Assembly (NCBI GenBank): GCA_963764465.1
Contig: CAVXSO010000004.1
Coordinates: 1 to 64,000, forward strand
Source of the DNA: JAJXXT01 sp963764465
GTDB taxonomy: Bacteria; Pseudomonadota; Alphaproteobacteria; Acetobacterales; Acetobacteraceae
Length of the DNA: 64,000 nt
Direction of reading: 5' to 3'
Both the position numbers and the translations under genes were made by a program. Position 1 is the stretch's first letter; every line of letters begins with the position of its first letter. The notes below the pieces were generated by a model, which ran no database searches, was not told where the DNA came from, and saw nothing but the letters and a program-made list of their open reading frames with translations. Shown here one piece after another: positions 28,795 through 37,908 of the stretch.

Positions 28795-30054
28795 CTAGAA
28801 GAGCACCCCAGCCTCGATCAGGAAGGTCGCCTGGTCGCGATCGTTCTTCCCGCTTCCGTAACCAATGGATCCGGGGTTACCGATGCGCGCGAGGTGGAGG
28901 TAGCCAATGTCGCCACGCACGAAAAGATGCTTCTTGGCCCATTCGGGCGACCATGTTGGGCCCACGGCAAATCCCAAACCCTGGGCGCCGGGGCCGAGAA
29001 ACCAGTATTCCGGCCCGTTGCTGCTGAAGTACTCTCCCCAGCCACCCAGCGAGATCGAAGTCCCCTCGAAATGGTAGTTGGCGAACACCGCCGCCCCGAA
29101 GCTGCTGGAGTATTTGGTGAGGCCAACTCTGGCATTCGAGCCGGACCAGACATACTGCACCTCTGGCACCACCGTCAGAGAGCCCCAGTCCCATTCATAA
29201 TATCCACCCGCCACGGATGAATTGACGAGGTTGGCCACGCCCGCGGACCCGACAGTCGTTGCGTGGTAAGCCGTTGTGGCATTGCCGTAGAAATGCGCGT
29301 TGAGGCCCGTGGTGCCCAGATTCGTCGCACCGTACAACGCAACGCTGTTGTTCTTGTCGATGGCGTAGGCCGCCTTCAGCTGCAAGTAATTCCAGGCGTT
29401 CGTGTCGAATCCATCACCGAAAATGATCGTGCCCGAGAACGGCCCGTGACTATAGTCGAGCCGGACGCCGACGCTCTGTGAGTTCTCCGTGTACCACAGC
29501 GCGGTCGTCAGAAGGTTGGGGTTCTCCCAATCCACTCCGGACTCCCATCCCTCGACCGAATCAACCTGTCCCACCGACAGCGAAAGATCCGACGTTGGCG
29601 CGAGGGTCACGTAGCCACGGCGCACCGGGCCTGTCGAGTAGGTCTGGATCGATGGCCCCCCGGGCCTAACGCCGAGCGTCAGCGAGTTCACCGCGCCGCC
29701 CTGGACCGTGAACCGCAAGATCCCATCTGTCTTCTGCACTTCCACGAGAGCGTTCAGGAATTCAATGCCGCTGTCGTTGGACGTGCCCAAAAGTCCCAGG
29801 CTGGTACTGCTGCCAGCTCCGTGCAGCCCATAGACGTATCCGTCCATGCCGCCGCTGACTTCGAGTTTTCCGATAGGTCCCGAGTCTATTGTATATGGAT
29901 CGGGTGCATCGGCCGCGTATGCCGGAGCGGACAAAAATATGACAACCAATCCAAGGCGATATACGGAACAAAGGCCGGTGAAAAAAATCGATGCGACCGC
30001 TCGAAGTGGCGTTGTTCCGCACGACGGAATGATCGCCGACGCCCTCGTCAGCAT
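28795..30054 (-). CDS. Outer-membrane beta-barrel (porin-like) protein
   Basis: This is a secreted protein of about 419 residues with a long, atypical signal sequence ending SAPAYA|ADAPDP. The body alternates polar and aromatic residues with many Gly/Ser/Thr and Tyr/Trp strands, for example GGYYEWDWGSLTVVPEVQYV and SISLGGWGEYFSS. It ends in GVLF; a terminal Phe is the assembly signal of outer-membrane barrels. No named porin family was recognised with certainty. Base composition is more AT-rich than neighbours. The start is uncertain: ATG at 30054 was used, but an ATG at 30105 is in frame. It could admit arginine for the adjacent operon, by inference only. Confidence 0.72.
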   Translation of the reverse strand: MLTRASAIIPSCGTTPLRAVASIFFTGLCSVYRLGLVVIFLSAPAYAADAPDPYTIDSGPIGKLEVSGGMDGYVYGLHGAGSSTSLGLLGTSNDSGIEFLNALVEVQKTDGILRFTVQGGAVNSLTLGVRPGGPSIQTYSTGPVRRGYVTLAPTSDLSLSVGQVDSVEGWESGVDWENPNLLTTALWYTENSQSVGVRLDYSHGPFSGTIIFGDGFDTNAWNYLQLKAAYAIDKNNSVALYGATNLGTTGLNAHFYGNATTAYHATTVGSAGVANLVNSSVAGGYYEWDWGSLTVVPEVQYVWSGSNARVGLTKYSSSFGAAVFANYHFEGTSISLGGWGEYFSSNGPEYWFLGPGAQGLGFAVGPTWSPEWAKKHLFVRGDIGYLHLARIGNPGSIGYGSGKNDRDQATFLIEAGVLF

Positions 30055-30098
30055 CGTCGAAACGCCTTCGCTGGCCGATGGTTTAGCGATTGCGCCTC

Positions 30099-30437
30099 CT
30101 AACATCTGCGCCCTTTCAATGCCGATACTGCCATGTAACGGGCGTCAAGAAAAAAGGCGGAAGCAGGGCCGGTCGTTCGTTCCCCACTCCTGCGCAGACC
30201 CGTAACACACGCTGCGGTCTCGTCGTTGAGGAAACGCCGCAACGTCCTGCTATCGGCGTAGCGCGGTCCGATAATGTTGAACAGCGTCTGCTCGTTCCGG
30301 AAATCGCCGCTTGTTGTGGCGAGATCAAAACGAACGTGAACCGCCGTGCCCGGTGCGATCGAGGCGCAGCCATTGCCGGTGGGCACGACAAGAGGAAGGT
30401 CGCGTCTGCCGATGGTGAGCGTCGCCGTCTCCTTCAT
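30099..30437 (-). CDS. Small protein of unknown function after patatin gene
   Basis: This 112-residue open frame starts three bases after the patatin stop, and GGAAGG overlapping that stop makes a good ribosome site for ATG 30437. The product begins MKETATLTIGRRDLPLVV. The first 17 residues resemble the N terminus of citrate synthase, but the rest (for instance NEQTLFNIIGPRYADSR) does not continue that family in any way I recognise. No membrane segment or signal peptide is visible. It may be a genuine small protein or a degenerate remnant. It slightly overlaps the longest possible porin start. Confidence 0.4.
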   Translation of the reverse strand: MKETATLTIGRRDLPLVVPTGNGCASIAPGTAVHVRFDLATTSGDFRNEQTLFNIIGPRYADSRTLRRFLNDETAACVTGLRRSGERTTGPASAFFLDARYMAVSALKGRRC

Positions 30438-30440
30438 GAC

Positions 30441-31587
30441 CTACCTTCCGAAGGTCGGGCGCGTCGGGATGGGTGGCGGATTGGCGACGGCTTTCGCGCG
30501 CGCGTCGAGAAACCGGTCCGCTGCCGCGGCGCCCTGCTCGATCAGCCAGGTAATGTTGCGCGCACTGCGGTCAATCTTGCCTTCGTAGTCGAGCATTTCC
30601 TGCACCTCCTGCGGCATTTCGATGCACGGGATGTGGTAGGGTTTGTCTGTGTCGGACGCGAAGGATTTCGGGATGCGGATCGGCGCCTTGATGTCGAACT
30701 CCCGCAGGAACGCCGGCCGGAAGGCGCCCCACATCACCAGATCGTTGATGAACTCCAGGTGCTGCAACTGTTGGAACAGCGAGATATTGCCCTCGAGCTG
30801 GTTGCGCCGATCGAGGATATCGTCCGGGTCCACGGGAATGCGCGCCCGCATGGTGGGGTTAATCTTTATAAGCCAGATCTCATCCGGGACGTTCTCCACG
30901 CCGACGCTGCGTGGCCGGATCAGTTCCTCGATCGGCGGATTGTCGGAGAACAACCCATCCCAATATCCCTGCCCGTGGATGCGCACCGCTGGGAAAATGC
31001 TCGGCACGGCGCAGGACGCCAGAATGTGCTCAAGCCGGATCGGTTCCTTGCTGGAGACGAACTTCACCAGCCTGCCGTCGGAGATGTTCGAGGCCCCGAT
31101 CATGAGCACGGGGCGCTGCGGGCGCGCTCCCCAGGCTGCGATCTCGTCGAAATCGATATATTTGCTCAGCAGAGCAGGAGAAATCAGTGAATTCCGGCCG
31201 GCTTCCCGCACTCGCCAGCGAAAGCATAGTGCGGAACATCGGCGAGGATGGGCTCACTTGGAAGGCCGGCAACAGCCCGCGGTTCACCAGGCGCAGTCCG
31301 GTGGTGACGAACTCGTTGAAGGCGTCCTCCGCCCAGTTCTGCGCCGTGTTCTCCTTCCAGAAATCGAGCATGCGTTGCCAGACCGGGCGCTCCCCTCTTT
31401 CGTAGGCGTACCAAATCAGGCTGGCGCAGACCGCGCCGCCGGAGGTGCCGCTGATACTGACAGGTTCGAACTCGCCGCCGCCCAGGCGCTCGACCAGGGT
31501 TTTCAGGGCGCCGGCGGTGAACGCCGTCTGGCTGCCGCCGCCCTGGCACGCAAGGGCAATCTTCACGCGTCTCGCCGGTAGGGGCAT
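30441..31587 (-). pseudogene. Patatin-like phospholipase (DUF3734 type), frameshifted
   Basis: This is a patatin-family acyl hydrolase split over two frames. The first part (from MPLPARRVKIALACQGGGSQ at 31587) has the oxyanion loop QGGGSQ and nucleophile elbow GTSGG, and runs to RPEFTDF. The second part (SPALLSKYIDFDEIAAWG to 30441) has the catalytic Asp motif WDGLFSDNPP and the C-terminal IKINPTMRARIP/DILDRRNQLEGN of the DUF3734 extension. The two join if one base is removed somewhere in 31175-31215, most likely 31176-31182. All catalytic residues survive, so a single sequencing error is as plausible as recent inactivation. An ATG at 31683 would add 32 residues. Confidence 0.82.
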
Positions 31588-31934
31588 CGCAGCCAGCGCT
31601 CCTTCTTGGCCTGCAAAACAACCAAACCCTCGCAAACGAACGCCGCGTCGTCCTTGAGCGAGATCAAGATGCCACACGCTCACGATCAGTTATTTTTCGG
31701 TGGGGATCGGCGGCAGGCATTCGCCGCCGCTGTGGCGTGGGCCCAGGAGTTCAGGTGTTTCGCCGCCAGCGTGGCCGTCGGCCGGCGCTTTTTAAGGCGC
31801 CCGCACGACGCGGCGACGTTATCCCCGTCCGTGCCATCGGGCATCCAGACATCGCGCCCACGCGTCGATGCCGTCGTCGCGAGGAGAGATCGCTGTGGAG
31901 GGCACCGCCAGCGGGAGCGCGATGGCGTGTTCGC
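31588..31934. other. Gap without recognised gene
   Basis: About 350 bases separate the patatin start from the 29-codon ORF. The stretch has a GGCGGC/GCCGCC hairpin at 31709-31728 beside a TTATTTTTC run, and a GC-rich remainder. I saw no conserved protein or RNA in either direction. It should hold the patatin promoter. Confidence 0.4.
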
Positions 31935-32024
31935 CTATCCGCCTGCGCGCGCCCGCCACCAGGCCAAGCTCACCACCACGCCCACGGGAATTGCAAGAAC
32001 GGGGAGGACCAGGAGCTCAAACAT
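31935..32024 (-). CDS. 29-residue single-pass membrane peptide, candidate small protein
   Basis: This short frame starts with ATG at 32024, inside the last codons of the Aas-like gene, directly after GGAGGAGGAGC, an exceptionally strong ribosome site. The product MFELLVLPVLAIPVG continues hydrophobic through VVVSLAW and ends WWRARAGG: one transmembrane helix with a positive C-terminal tail. Its start overlaps the upstream stop by eight bases. The purine-rich run also encodes the Aas C terminus (VEEEHV), so chance is possible. No homologue is known to me. Confidence 0.4.
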   Translation of the reverse strand: MFELLVLPVLAIPVGVVVSLAWWRARAGG

Positions 32025-35000
32025 GCTCCTCCTCCACGTCGACCATCGCCCGAGCCGCCACGTAATCCACTTTCCCCGTGCCCAGTAGCGGCAGCTTCCG
32101 AACAACCACAATGGCGCGCGGCACGAACAGCTCCGGCGATCCCTCGCGCTGCGCAGCCGCGACAAGCGTGGAGCGCTGTGCTTCCTTGTATTCCGTCACC
32201 AGCACCAGCGTCTCGCCCTTGCGCGGATCTGGGCGTGTCACGATCGCGTGCCCAGCGTCAGGCCAGACCCTGGTGACGAACTCCTCGACGGCACCAAGAG
32301 GCACCATCTCGCCCGCGATCTTCGCAAACCGCTTCGCACGACCGAGAATGGTAACGAACCCCTCGTGGTCGATCTCGACGATATCACCGGTGTCGTACCA
32401 GCCGTCTTCCGGCGGCTGGATCACGCCAGGCGCCTCGGCGCGCAAATAACCGAGCATCACGTTCGGCCCCTTCACATGCAGCCGCCCACCGCGCGCCACA
32501 CCCTCGACTGGCTCGATCCGGTGTTCGATGCCCGGCAGCAATGGTCCTACCGTGCCAGCCCGATACATCATCGCCGTGTTGGTGGCGATCACTGGCGAGG
32601 TCTCCGTCGCGCCATACCCCTCGAGCAGGCGCAACCCGAACTTCTCCGCCCAAACCCGTCGTGTCTCCTCCTTCACCCGCTCCGCCCCGGCGAAGACGTA
32701 GCGTACGCTGTAGAAATCATAGGCGTGCGCCACGCGGGCATAACCCGTGAGGAATGTGTTGGTACCGAACAGGATCGTCGCATTGATGTCGTAGGCGAGC
32801 TCGGCAACAATCCGATAGTGCAATGGTGACGGATAAAGGAATGTCCTCACTCCGTACAGCACGGGCAGAAGGAATCCCCCCGTAAGGCCGAAGGAATGGA
32901 ACATCGGCAACGCGTTGAGGACAATATCGGTTGGGTTGAAGTCGATCACCGTCGCAAGCTGCGCCTGGTTTGCCATGATGTTGCGATGGCTGAGCGCCAC
33001 GCCCTTTGGCGTACCTTCGGAGCCGGAGGTAAACAGCACCACCGCGGCATCGCCAGGCGCCGCCCTCGATGTTCGCCGATGAACGGCGCGGGCAAACAGC
33101 GCCTTGAGCAACCCCATCATGCGCGCGAGGGCCGGGATGTGCAGATCCTCAAGCCACACGACGCGCACACGCGAGGCAAGCTCACCCACCACCTCGCCGA
33201 GCTTTGCCATCTCAACGAACCGTCGCGACGTGATCACGCAACGCAACTCTGCCGCCGTGCACGCCGAAAGCATACCCGTCGTACCGGTCGTGAAGTTCAG
33301 CAAGGCCGGCACGCGCCCATAGGCATGCAGTCCAAAGAAGGTCAGTGCGGCACCTGCGGAGTTCGGTAGCAGGACGCCGACGCGTTCGCCCGGCTGCGTC
33401 ATCGCCGCCAGACGCTCCCCAAGCGCGAAGCTGCCCGCGATCAGCCGGCGCAACGAAACAGGCTGCCGCTCGATACCGTCGATCACGACGTGCCCGCCAC
33501 CGTGGACCGCGCGCGCGTCGAGCAGCGCCTTGAACAGTGTGCGGTCCCGGTCTGCGGTCTCGAAGACCAGGTGGTTCATCTGCTGCTGGATCGCGAGCCC
33601 CGCCGCGCGGCGCCGCTCGCGCCCCAGCAGGCTCGCTGGCAGCGTAAGTTCCGCGGGTGGCAGGATGGTGATGTGGATCTTCGGAAACCAGCGCAGCCGC
33701 ACCTTGCCGCGCAGGCGGGAGAAGGGTGAGTACTGCGCCCCGTCGATGCGCACGGCGATGATCCGTGCACGCGCACGGTCCGCGATCAGCCCCGGCCCTT
33801 CGTAGATCTTCATCAACGCCCCGGTGACGGTGATGCGGCCCTCGGGAAAAATCACGCAGCGCCGCCCCTCGGCCACCGCGTGCGTGAGGGTTCGTATCGC
33901 CATCGGGTTGGTGGGGTCGACCGGCAGCGCCTCGAACAGCCGCAGGAATGGACGCAGCCACCAGCGCCGCGCGATGAACGTATCCACCGCGAACATCGGC
34001 TTGTCCGGCAGGAACGCTGCCAGCAGCGCCGCGTCTAGGAAGGAGACGTGGTTGACGATCACCACGGCAGGCCCTTCGATGGCCCGGTAGTTCTCGAGCC
34101 CGCGCACCTCGACGCGATAAAAAAGCCGCAGCACCGCGGAAAGTGCCGTCTTGACCAGTTCCTGCGGCAGAAGGCCACAGACATAGACCGCGACGGCGAG
34201 GTTGCAGACGCCCACCACCAGGAAGACACCGGCGATGGAAAGTCCTGCCGCCAGCAGGGCCACGGTGCCCACCGCGGAGACCACCATGAACAGCGCGTTG
34301 ATCGTGTTGTTCGCGGCAATGACGCGGGCGCGATGCGCCGCCGCGCTTCGCTCCTGCAACAACGCATAGAGCGGCACAATGAACAATCCACCGCAAACCG
34401 AGATTCCGAGCAGGTCGAACAGCGTCCGCCAGCTCGCCGGCTGCGCGAGGTACGCGCCGAGCGAGATGAGCGTGCCATCCGCCGCACCCTGCGTCGGCGA
34501 TGCGAGGTAGAAATCGCCGATGAACAATGACAGACCGAGAGCCGCGAACGGCACCAGCCGCGCGCTGATCTCGCCATGCAGCAGCTTGTTCGAGAGCAGC
34601 GAACCGATCCCCACGCCGATCGAGAAGACGGCGAGGAACAGCGTGACGACATGCTCGCCTGCGTGCAGCGTGTCCTTCACATAGGCCGGGAATTCGGCGA
34701 GGAATGTGGCGCCCACGAGATAGAACCAGGAGATGCCAAGGATCGAGAGGAGCAGGTCACGGCGGGAGGCGGCGTAGCGGATCATCTCCATCGTGTCGGC
34801 GACGATGTTGAATCCCACCTTCAGTCCCGGTGCGGCGGCCGGCGCGCGCGGGATGAACAGGCTCGCGCCGAGCCCCATCGCGGCCACCGCGATCGCGATC
34901 GCACCCGCCGCTGCCCTGCCGCCGGCGAGCGGCATCACCAGCCCCGCCGCCAGCGTGCCGAGCAGGATGGCAAGGAACGTGCCCGCGTCCACCAGCGCAT

Positions 35001-35436
35001 TGCCCGCGAGAAGTTCGTCGTGGCGCAGATGCTCCGGAAGGATCCCGTATTTCAACGGGCTGAAGAACGTCGAATGCGTGCCCATCAGGAACAGGGTCGC
35101 AAGCAGGAACGTGATATTGCCCTGGGAAAAGCCCAGGAACGCGAGCCCCATGATGCCGATTTCGATCGCCTTGATCACGACGATGAGGCGCGATTTATCG
35201 AACCGGTCCGCAAGCTGCCCCGCCGTCGCCGAGAACAGGAAGAAGGGCAGGATGAACAATCCGCCTGCCACCGCCACCAGGATCGAGTCATTCTTCGCCC
35301 AGGATGCCACCTGGTAGGTCGCGAGCAACACCAGCGCGTTCTTGAAGAAATTATCGTTCCACGCGCCGAGCGATTGCGTGATGAACAGCGGCAGGAACCG
35401 CCGGCGCGCGAGCAGCCTGGCCAGATTGCTATGCAT
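32017..35436 (-). CDS. aas: Acyl-[ACP]-phospholipid O-acyltransferase, MFS-PlsC-AMP-ligase fusion (Aas-like)
   Basis: This 1139-residue membrane protein has three parts. An MFS-like transporter domain covers about residues 1-410 (LFITQSLGAWNDNFFKNALV). A PlsC acyltransferase follows with HX4D in NHVSFLD and the FPEGRITVTG block. A C-terminal acyl-ACP/AMP-binding ligase has VVLFTSGSEGTPKGVALSH, EGYGATETSPV and WYDTGDIVEIDHEG. This is the lysophospholipid flippase/2-acyl-glycerophosphoethanolamine remodelling arrangement. ATG 35436 was chosen because it begins the MFS domain; the upstream extension overlaps the TetR gene. It lies 16 bases after tetR, so TetR probably represses both. Confidence 0.93.
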   Translation of the reverse strand: MHSNLARLLARRRFLPLFITQSLGAWNDNFFKNALVLLATYQVASWAKNDSILVAVAGGLFILPFFLFSATAGQLADRFDKSRLIVVIKAIEIGIMGLAFLGFSQGNITFLLATLFLMGTHSTFFSPLKYGILPEHLRHDELLAGNALVDAGTFLAILLGTLAAGLVMPLAGGRAAAGAIAIAVAAMGLGASLFIPRAPAAAPGLKVGFNIVADTMEMIRYAASRRDLLLSILGISWFYLVGATFLAEFPAYVKDTLHAGEHVVTLFLAVFSIGVGIGSLLSNKLLHGEISARLVPFAALGLSLFIGDFYLASPTQGAADGTLISLGAYLAQPASWRTLFDLLGISVCGGLFIVPLYALLQERSAAAHRARVIAANNTINALFMVVSAVGTVALLAAGLSIAGVFLVVGVCNLAVAVYVCGLLPQELVKTALSAVLRLFYRVEVRGLENYRAIEGPAVVIVNHVSFLDAALLAAFLPDKPMFAVDTFIARRWWLRPFLRLFEALPVDPTNPMAIRTLTHAVAEGRRCVIFPEGRITVTGALMKIYEGPGLIADRARARIIAVRIDGAQYSPFSRLRGKVRLRWFPKIHITILPPAELTLPASLLGRERRRAAGLAIQQQMNHLVFETADRDRTLFKALLDARAVHGGGHVVIDGIERQPVSLRRLIAGSFALGERLAAMTQPGERVGVLLPNSAGAALTFFGLHAYGRVPALLNFTTGTTGMLSACTAAELRCVITSRRFVEMAKLGEVVGELASRVRVVWLEDLHIPALARMMGLLKALFARAVHRRTSRAAPGDAAVVLFTSGSEGTPKGVALSHRNIMANQAQLATVIDFNPTDIVLNALPMFHSFGLTGGFLLPVLYGVRTFLYPSPLHYRIVAELAYDINATILFGTNTFLTGYARVAHAYDFYSVRYVFAGAERVKEETRRVWAEKFGLRLLEGYGATETSPVIATNTAMMYRAGTVGPLLPGIEHRIEPVEGVARGGRLHVKGPNVMLGYLRAEAPGVIQPPEDGWYDTGDIVEIDHEGFVTILGRAKRFAKIAGEMVPLGAVEEFVTRVWPDAGHAIVTRPDPRKGETLVLVTEYKEAQRSTLVAAAQREGSPELFVPRAIVVVRKLPLLGTGKVDYVAARAMVDVEEEHV

Positions 35437-35452
35437 GACGTTCCGTCGCTCC

Positions 35453-36052
35453 CTAGGCCGCGCTCGCGGTCCGCTTGTGGCCATCAGCCGCGGTGAGCAC
35501 CGCCCACGCCGCGGCAGAGAGCCGCGCCGCATGCGGCGACAACCTGCCGCGGATCCGCCCGTACACAATCGCGGTTGCCGCCTGCAGCACGAGGCCCATC
35601 ACCATCGCCGTCGCAAGCTCCACATTCGCCTTCGCGATCTCGCCCTTGCGCATGCCGGCGGCGATGACGTCGCGGATCACATCGACAGGTGTCGCGGCAT
35701 CCCGGGGGACTTTCGCGAGGTGCCCGTGTTGCACGAACAGCAGGAAGCGGAACAACACCTGATCCCGGTCGAAGAAGCGGCAGAACTCGCGGATCATCGC
35801 ATCGAGCTTCGCCTGGGTCCCGGAGGCGTCCGCCTGCAGCCGCTCCAGTACCTGCGCGAACTCCAGGTAGTGGGCGAGAAACAGGCTTGCGACCAGATCC
35901 TCCTTGCCGGTGAAGTGGCGGTACATCGCCCCCTCGGCGACGCCGGCGGCCTTCGCGACGTCGCGGGTCGAGGTTTCGGCCACGCCCTTCTCGACAAACA
36001 GCCGCATCGCCTCGCGTTCAAGCCTGGCCCTGGTACCGGTTCCGTCGCGCAT
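35453..36052 (-). CDS. TetR-family transcriptional regulator
   Basis: This 199-residue protein has an N-terminal TetR helix-turn-helix (RLEREAMRLFVEKGVAETSTRDVAKAAGVAEGAMYRHFTGKEDL) and a helical ligand domain. Homologues near lipid genes sense acyl-CoA or lipophilic compounds. It is immediately upstream of the Aas-like gene in the same direction, and a near-perfect inverted repeat lies 19 bases before its start, consistent with autoregulation of the two-gene operon. Confidence 0.92.
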   Translation of the reverse strand: MRDGTGTRARLEREAMRLFVEKGVAETSTRDVAKAAGVAEGAMYRHFTGKEDLVASLFLAHYLEFAQVLERLQADASGTQAKLDAMIREFCRFFDRDQVLFRFLLFVQHGHLAKVPRDAATPVDVIRDVIAAGMRKGEIAKANVELATAMVMGLVLQAATAIVYGRIRGRLSPHAARLSAAAWAVLTAADGHKRTASAA

Positions 36053-36070
36053 CGGAGCATTACCAAAATG

Positions 36071-36088
36071 AGTGAACGATCATTCACT
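36071..36088. promoter_or_regulatory. Inverted repeat, probable TetR operator
   Basis: AGTGAACGATCATTCACT is an 18-bp inverted repeat with one mismatched base pair per turn (7 of 9 pairs match). It resembles the TGAATGATCATTCA operators bound by many TetR regulators. It sits 19-36 bases upstream of the tetR start. Confidence 0.65.
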
Positions 36089-36246
36089 AACAAGGCAGCC
36101 CGAAGCCCGTCAAGCAAAACGTTCGCGCAGGCCAGGGAAGGGGCCGGTGTCAAGCCAACTGCACACGCCGCACCGCCGCATGGGGCGGTCTGTCGGGGCC
36201 TAAACTCAGGACGGAAGCGGCAGATCGCGCCTCTCGGCCGGGGCCG

Positions 36247-37230
36247 CTACGGCACCAGCACCGCCGCGCCCTTGACCCGTCCCTCGCGCAGCCGCGCCAG
36301 CGCCTCGTTTGCCTCGCCCAGCGGAAACGGCGTCGTCGTCGTTCGCACCGGGATCCGGCTGGCGATCGCGAGGAACTCCTCGGCGTCGCGCCGCGTCAAA
36401 TTCGCCACCGACCGAACCGCCCGTTCCTCCCAAAGGATGCTGTAGGGAAAGCCCGGGATATCCGTCATGTGAATGCCGGCGCAGACCACGACCCCGCCCT
36501 TCTCCGTGGCGCGCAAGGCCGCGGGCACGAGCTCGCCCACCGGCGCGAAGATCACGGCCGCATCCAGTTTCTCCGGCGGCATCTCGTCGGAGGCGCCGGC
36601 CCACACGGCGCCAAGCTCGCGTGCGAAACCCTGGCCTTCGGCGTCGCCCTTCCTCGTGAACGCATAGACGGATTGTCCACGGTAGCGCGCCACCTGGATC
36701 GCGATATGCGCTGCCGCGCCAAACCCGTAGAGCCCCAGGCGCGGCGCATCGCCCGCCAGCCGCAGCGCGCGGTAGCCAATCAGCCCCGCGCAGAGCAGCG
36801 GCGCCGCCTCCACGTCACCGAAGCCCGGCGGAATGGGAAAGCAGAAGCGTTCATCCGCAACCGTGTATTGCGCGTAGCCACCATCGATCTGGTAGCCGGT
36901 GAAGCGCGCCTGCGCGCATAGGTTCTCCCGTCCGTTGCGGCAGAACGTGCATTCGCCGCAGGTCCAGCCGAGCCACGGCACGCCAACCCGGTCGCCGAGC
37001 GAGAGGCCGGTCACGTCCGCACCCAGCTCCGTCACCGTCCCCACGATCTCGTGCCCCGGCACCAGCGGCAGCTTTGGCTGCGCAAGATCGCCATCGAGGA
37101 CATGCAGGTCCGTACGGCACACGCCGCACGCGTGCACCCGTATCTGCACCTGGTGCGCCGCCGGCCGCGGCGCCGGCCGCTCTTCCTCGACGAGCGGCCG
37201 GCGCACCGCCTCGCAGATCATCGCGCGCAT
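36247..37230 (-). CDS. Zinc-dependent alcohol dehydrogenase (MDR superfamily)
   Basis: This 327-residue oxidoreductase has the catalytic-zinc segments CGVCRTDLH and GHEIVG, four Cys of the structural zinc lobe (TCGECTFCRNGRENLC) and a Rossmann stretch YGFGAAAHIAIQVARYRG. It belongs to the AdhP/zinc ADH group that interconverts alcohols and aldehydes with NAD(P). The FAD/Mo aldehyde oxidase subunits are encoded just upstream on the same strand, so alcohol to aldehyde to acid would be a coherent path, by inference. ATG at 37230 (MRAMICEAV) or three codons later are both possible. Confidence 0.92.
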   Translation of the reverse strand: MRAMICEAVRRPLVEEERPAPRPAAHQVQIRVHACGVCRTDLHVLDGDLAQPKLPLVPGHEIVGTVTELGADVTGLSLGDRVGVPWLGWTCGECTFCRNGRENLCAQARFTGYQIDGGYAQYTVADERFCFPIPPGFGDVEAAPLLCAGLIGYRALRLAGDAPRLGLYGFGAAAHIAIQVARYRGQSVYAFTRKGDAEGQGFARELGAVWAGASDEMPPEKLDAAVIFAPVGELVPAALRATEKGGVVVCAGIHMTDIPGFPYSILWEERAVRSVANLTRRDAEEFLAIASRIPVRTTTTPFPLGEANEALARLREGRVKGAAVLVP

Positions 37231-37243
37231 GCCGTCCCTCCGC

Positions 37244-37894
37244 TCAGGCCGGATAGCCGACCGTCTGGGCGAAGGTCACGAACTGCTCCCCGGGCAGTCC
37301 CAGGGCGCGCTCGAGCTTCTCGTAGGGAACCGCGCCGCGGAAGACGGTGCCGAGCCCCTGCGAGGCACAGAACAGATACACGTTCTGGCCGATGAACCCG
37401 GCATCGACCGAGGCAAAGAGCCGCCGTTCCGACGACGAAACGTCCGTCATCCGCTCGCCGTGCGCCACGTAGACCAGATCGAGCGGCGCCGCGCCCACGA
37501 AATCCTGCAGTCCCGTGAGCGCGCGCAGATCGCCTGGCAGATGCGGCTTCAGGCCGTGATGCTGCGGGTCGTAGGCCCAGACGCCATCCGCCATGGCGAG
37601 GTAGATGTCGATCACCATCACATGCCGCCAATAGGGCGCGGTGCGGTCACCGTTCGGCCGGTTCACGCCGAACGCAGCCCAGAGCAGGTCGGACAGGACC
37701 TGTTCGGGGAGCGGACGCGTCGCGTATTCCCGCGTCGAGTGCCGCAGCTTGAGGGCGTTCATCAATGGCATGCCGCCTTCCTGCCTTGCCGGCGGCAGCG
37801 CCCTCGGCTGCATCGACGCAGCATGGGCACCGGTCAGCGTGGCCAGGGCCGCGCCGGCCACAGCACTCGCGCCGACTTCGCGTCGTTTCATCAT
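37244..37894 (-). CDS. Exported nitroreductase-family (SagB/ThcOx-like) protein
   Basis: This 216-residue nitroreductase-fold flavoprotein has LKLRHSTREYATRPLPEQVLSDLLWAAFGVNR, the N-terminal FMN loop, and later ASQGLGTVFRG and FAQTVGYP. The N terminus (MMKRREVGASAVAGAALATL) has a twin-Arg and hydrophobic stretch, so Tat export of the folded flavoprotein is plausible. It lies between the molybdenum hydroxylase FAD subunit and the alcohol dehydrogenase genes. Substrate is unknown. Confidence 0.82.
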   Translation of the reverse strand: MMKRREVGASAVAGAALATLTGAHAASMQPRALPPARQEGGMPLMNALKLRHSTREYATRPLPEQVLSDLLWAAFGVNRPNGDRTAPYWRHVMVIDIYLAMADGVWAYDPQHHGLKPHLPGDLRALTGLQDFVGAAPLDLVYVAHGERMTDVSSSERRLFASVDAGFIGQNVYLFCASQGLGTVFRGAVPYEKLERALGLPGEQFVTFAQTVGYPA

Positions 37895-37908
37895 CGTTCC
37901 TCCTCCGG

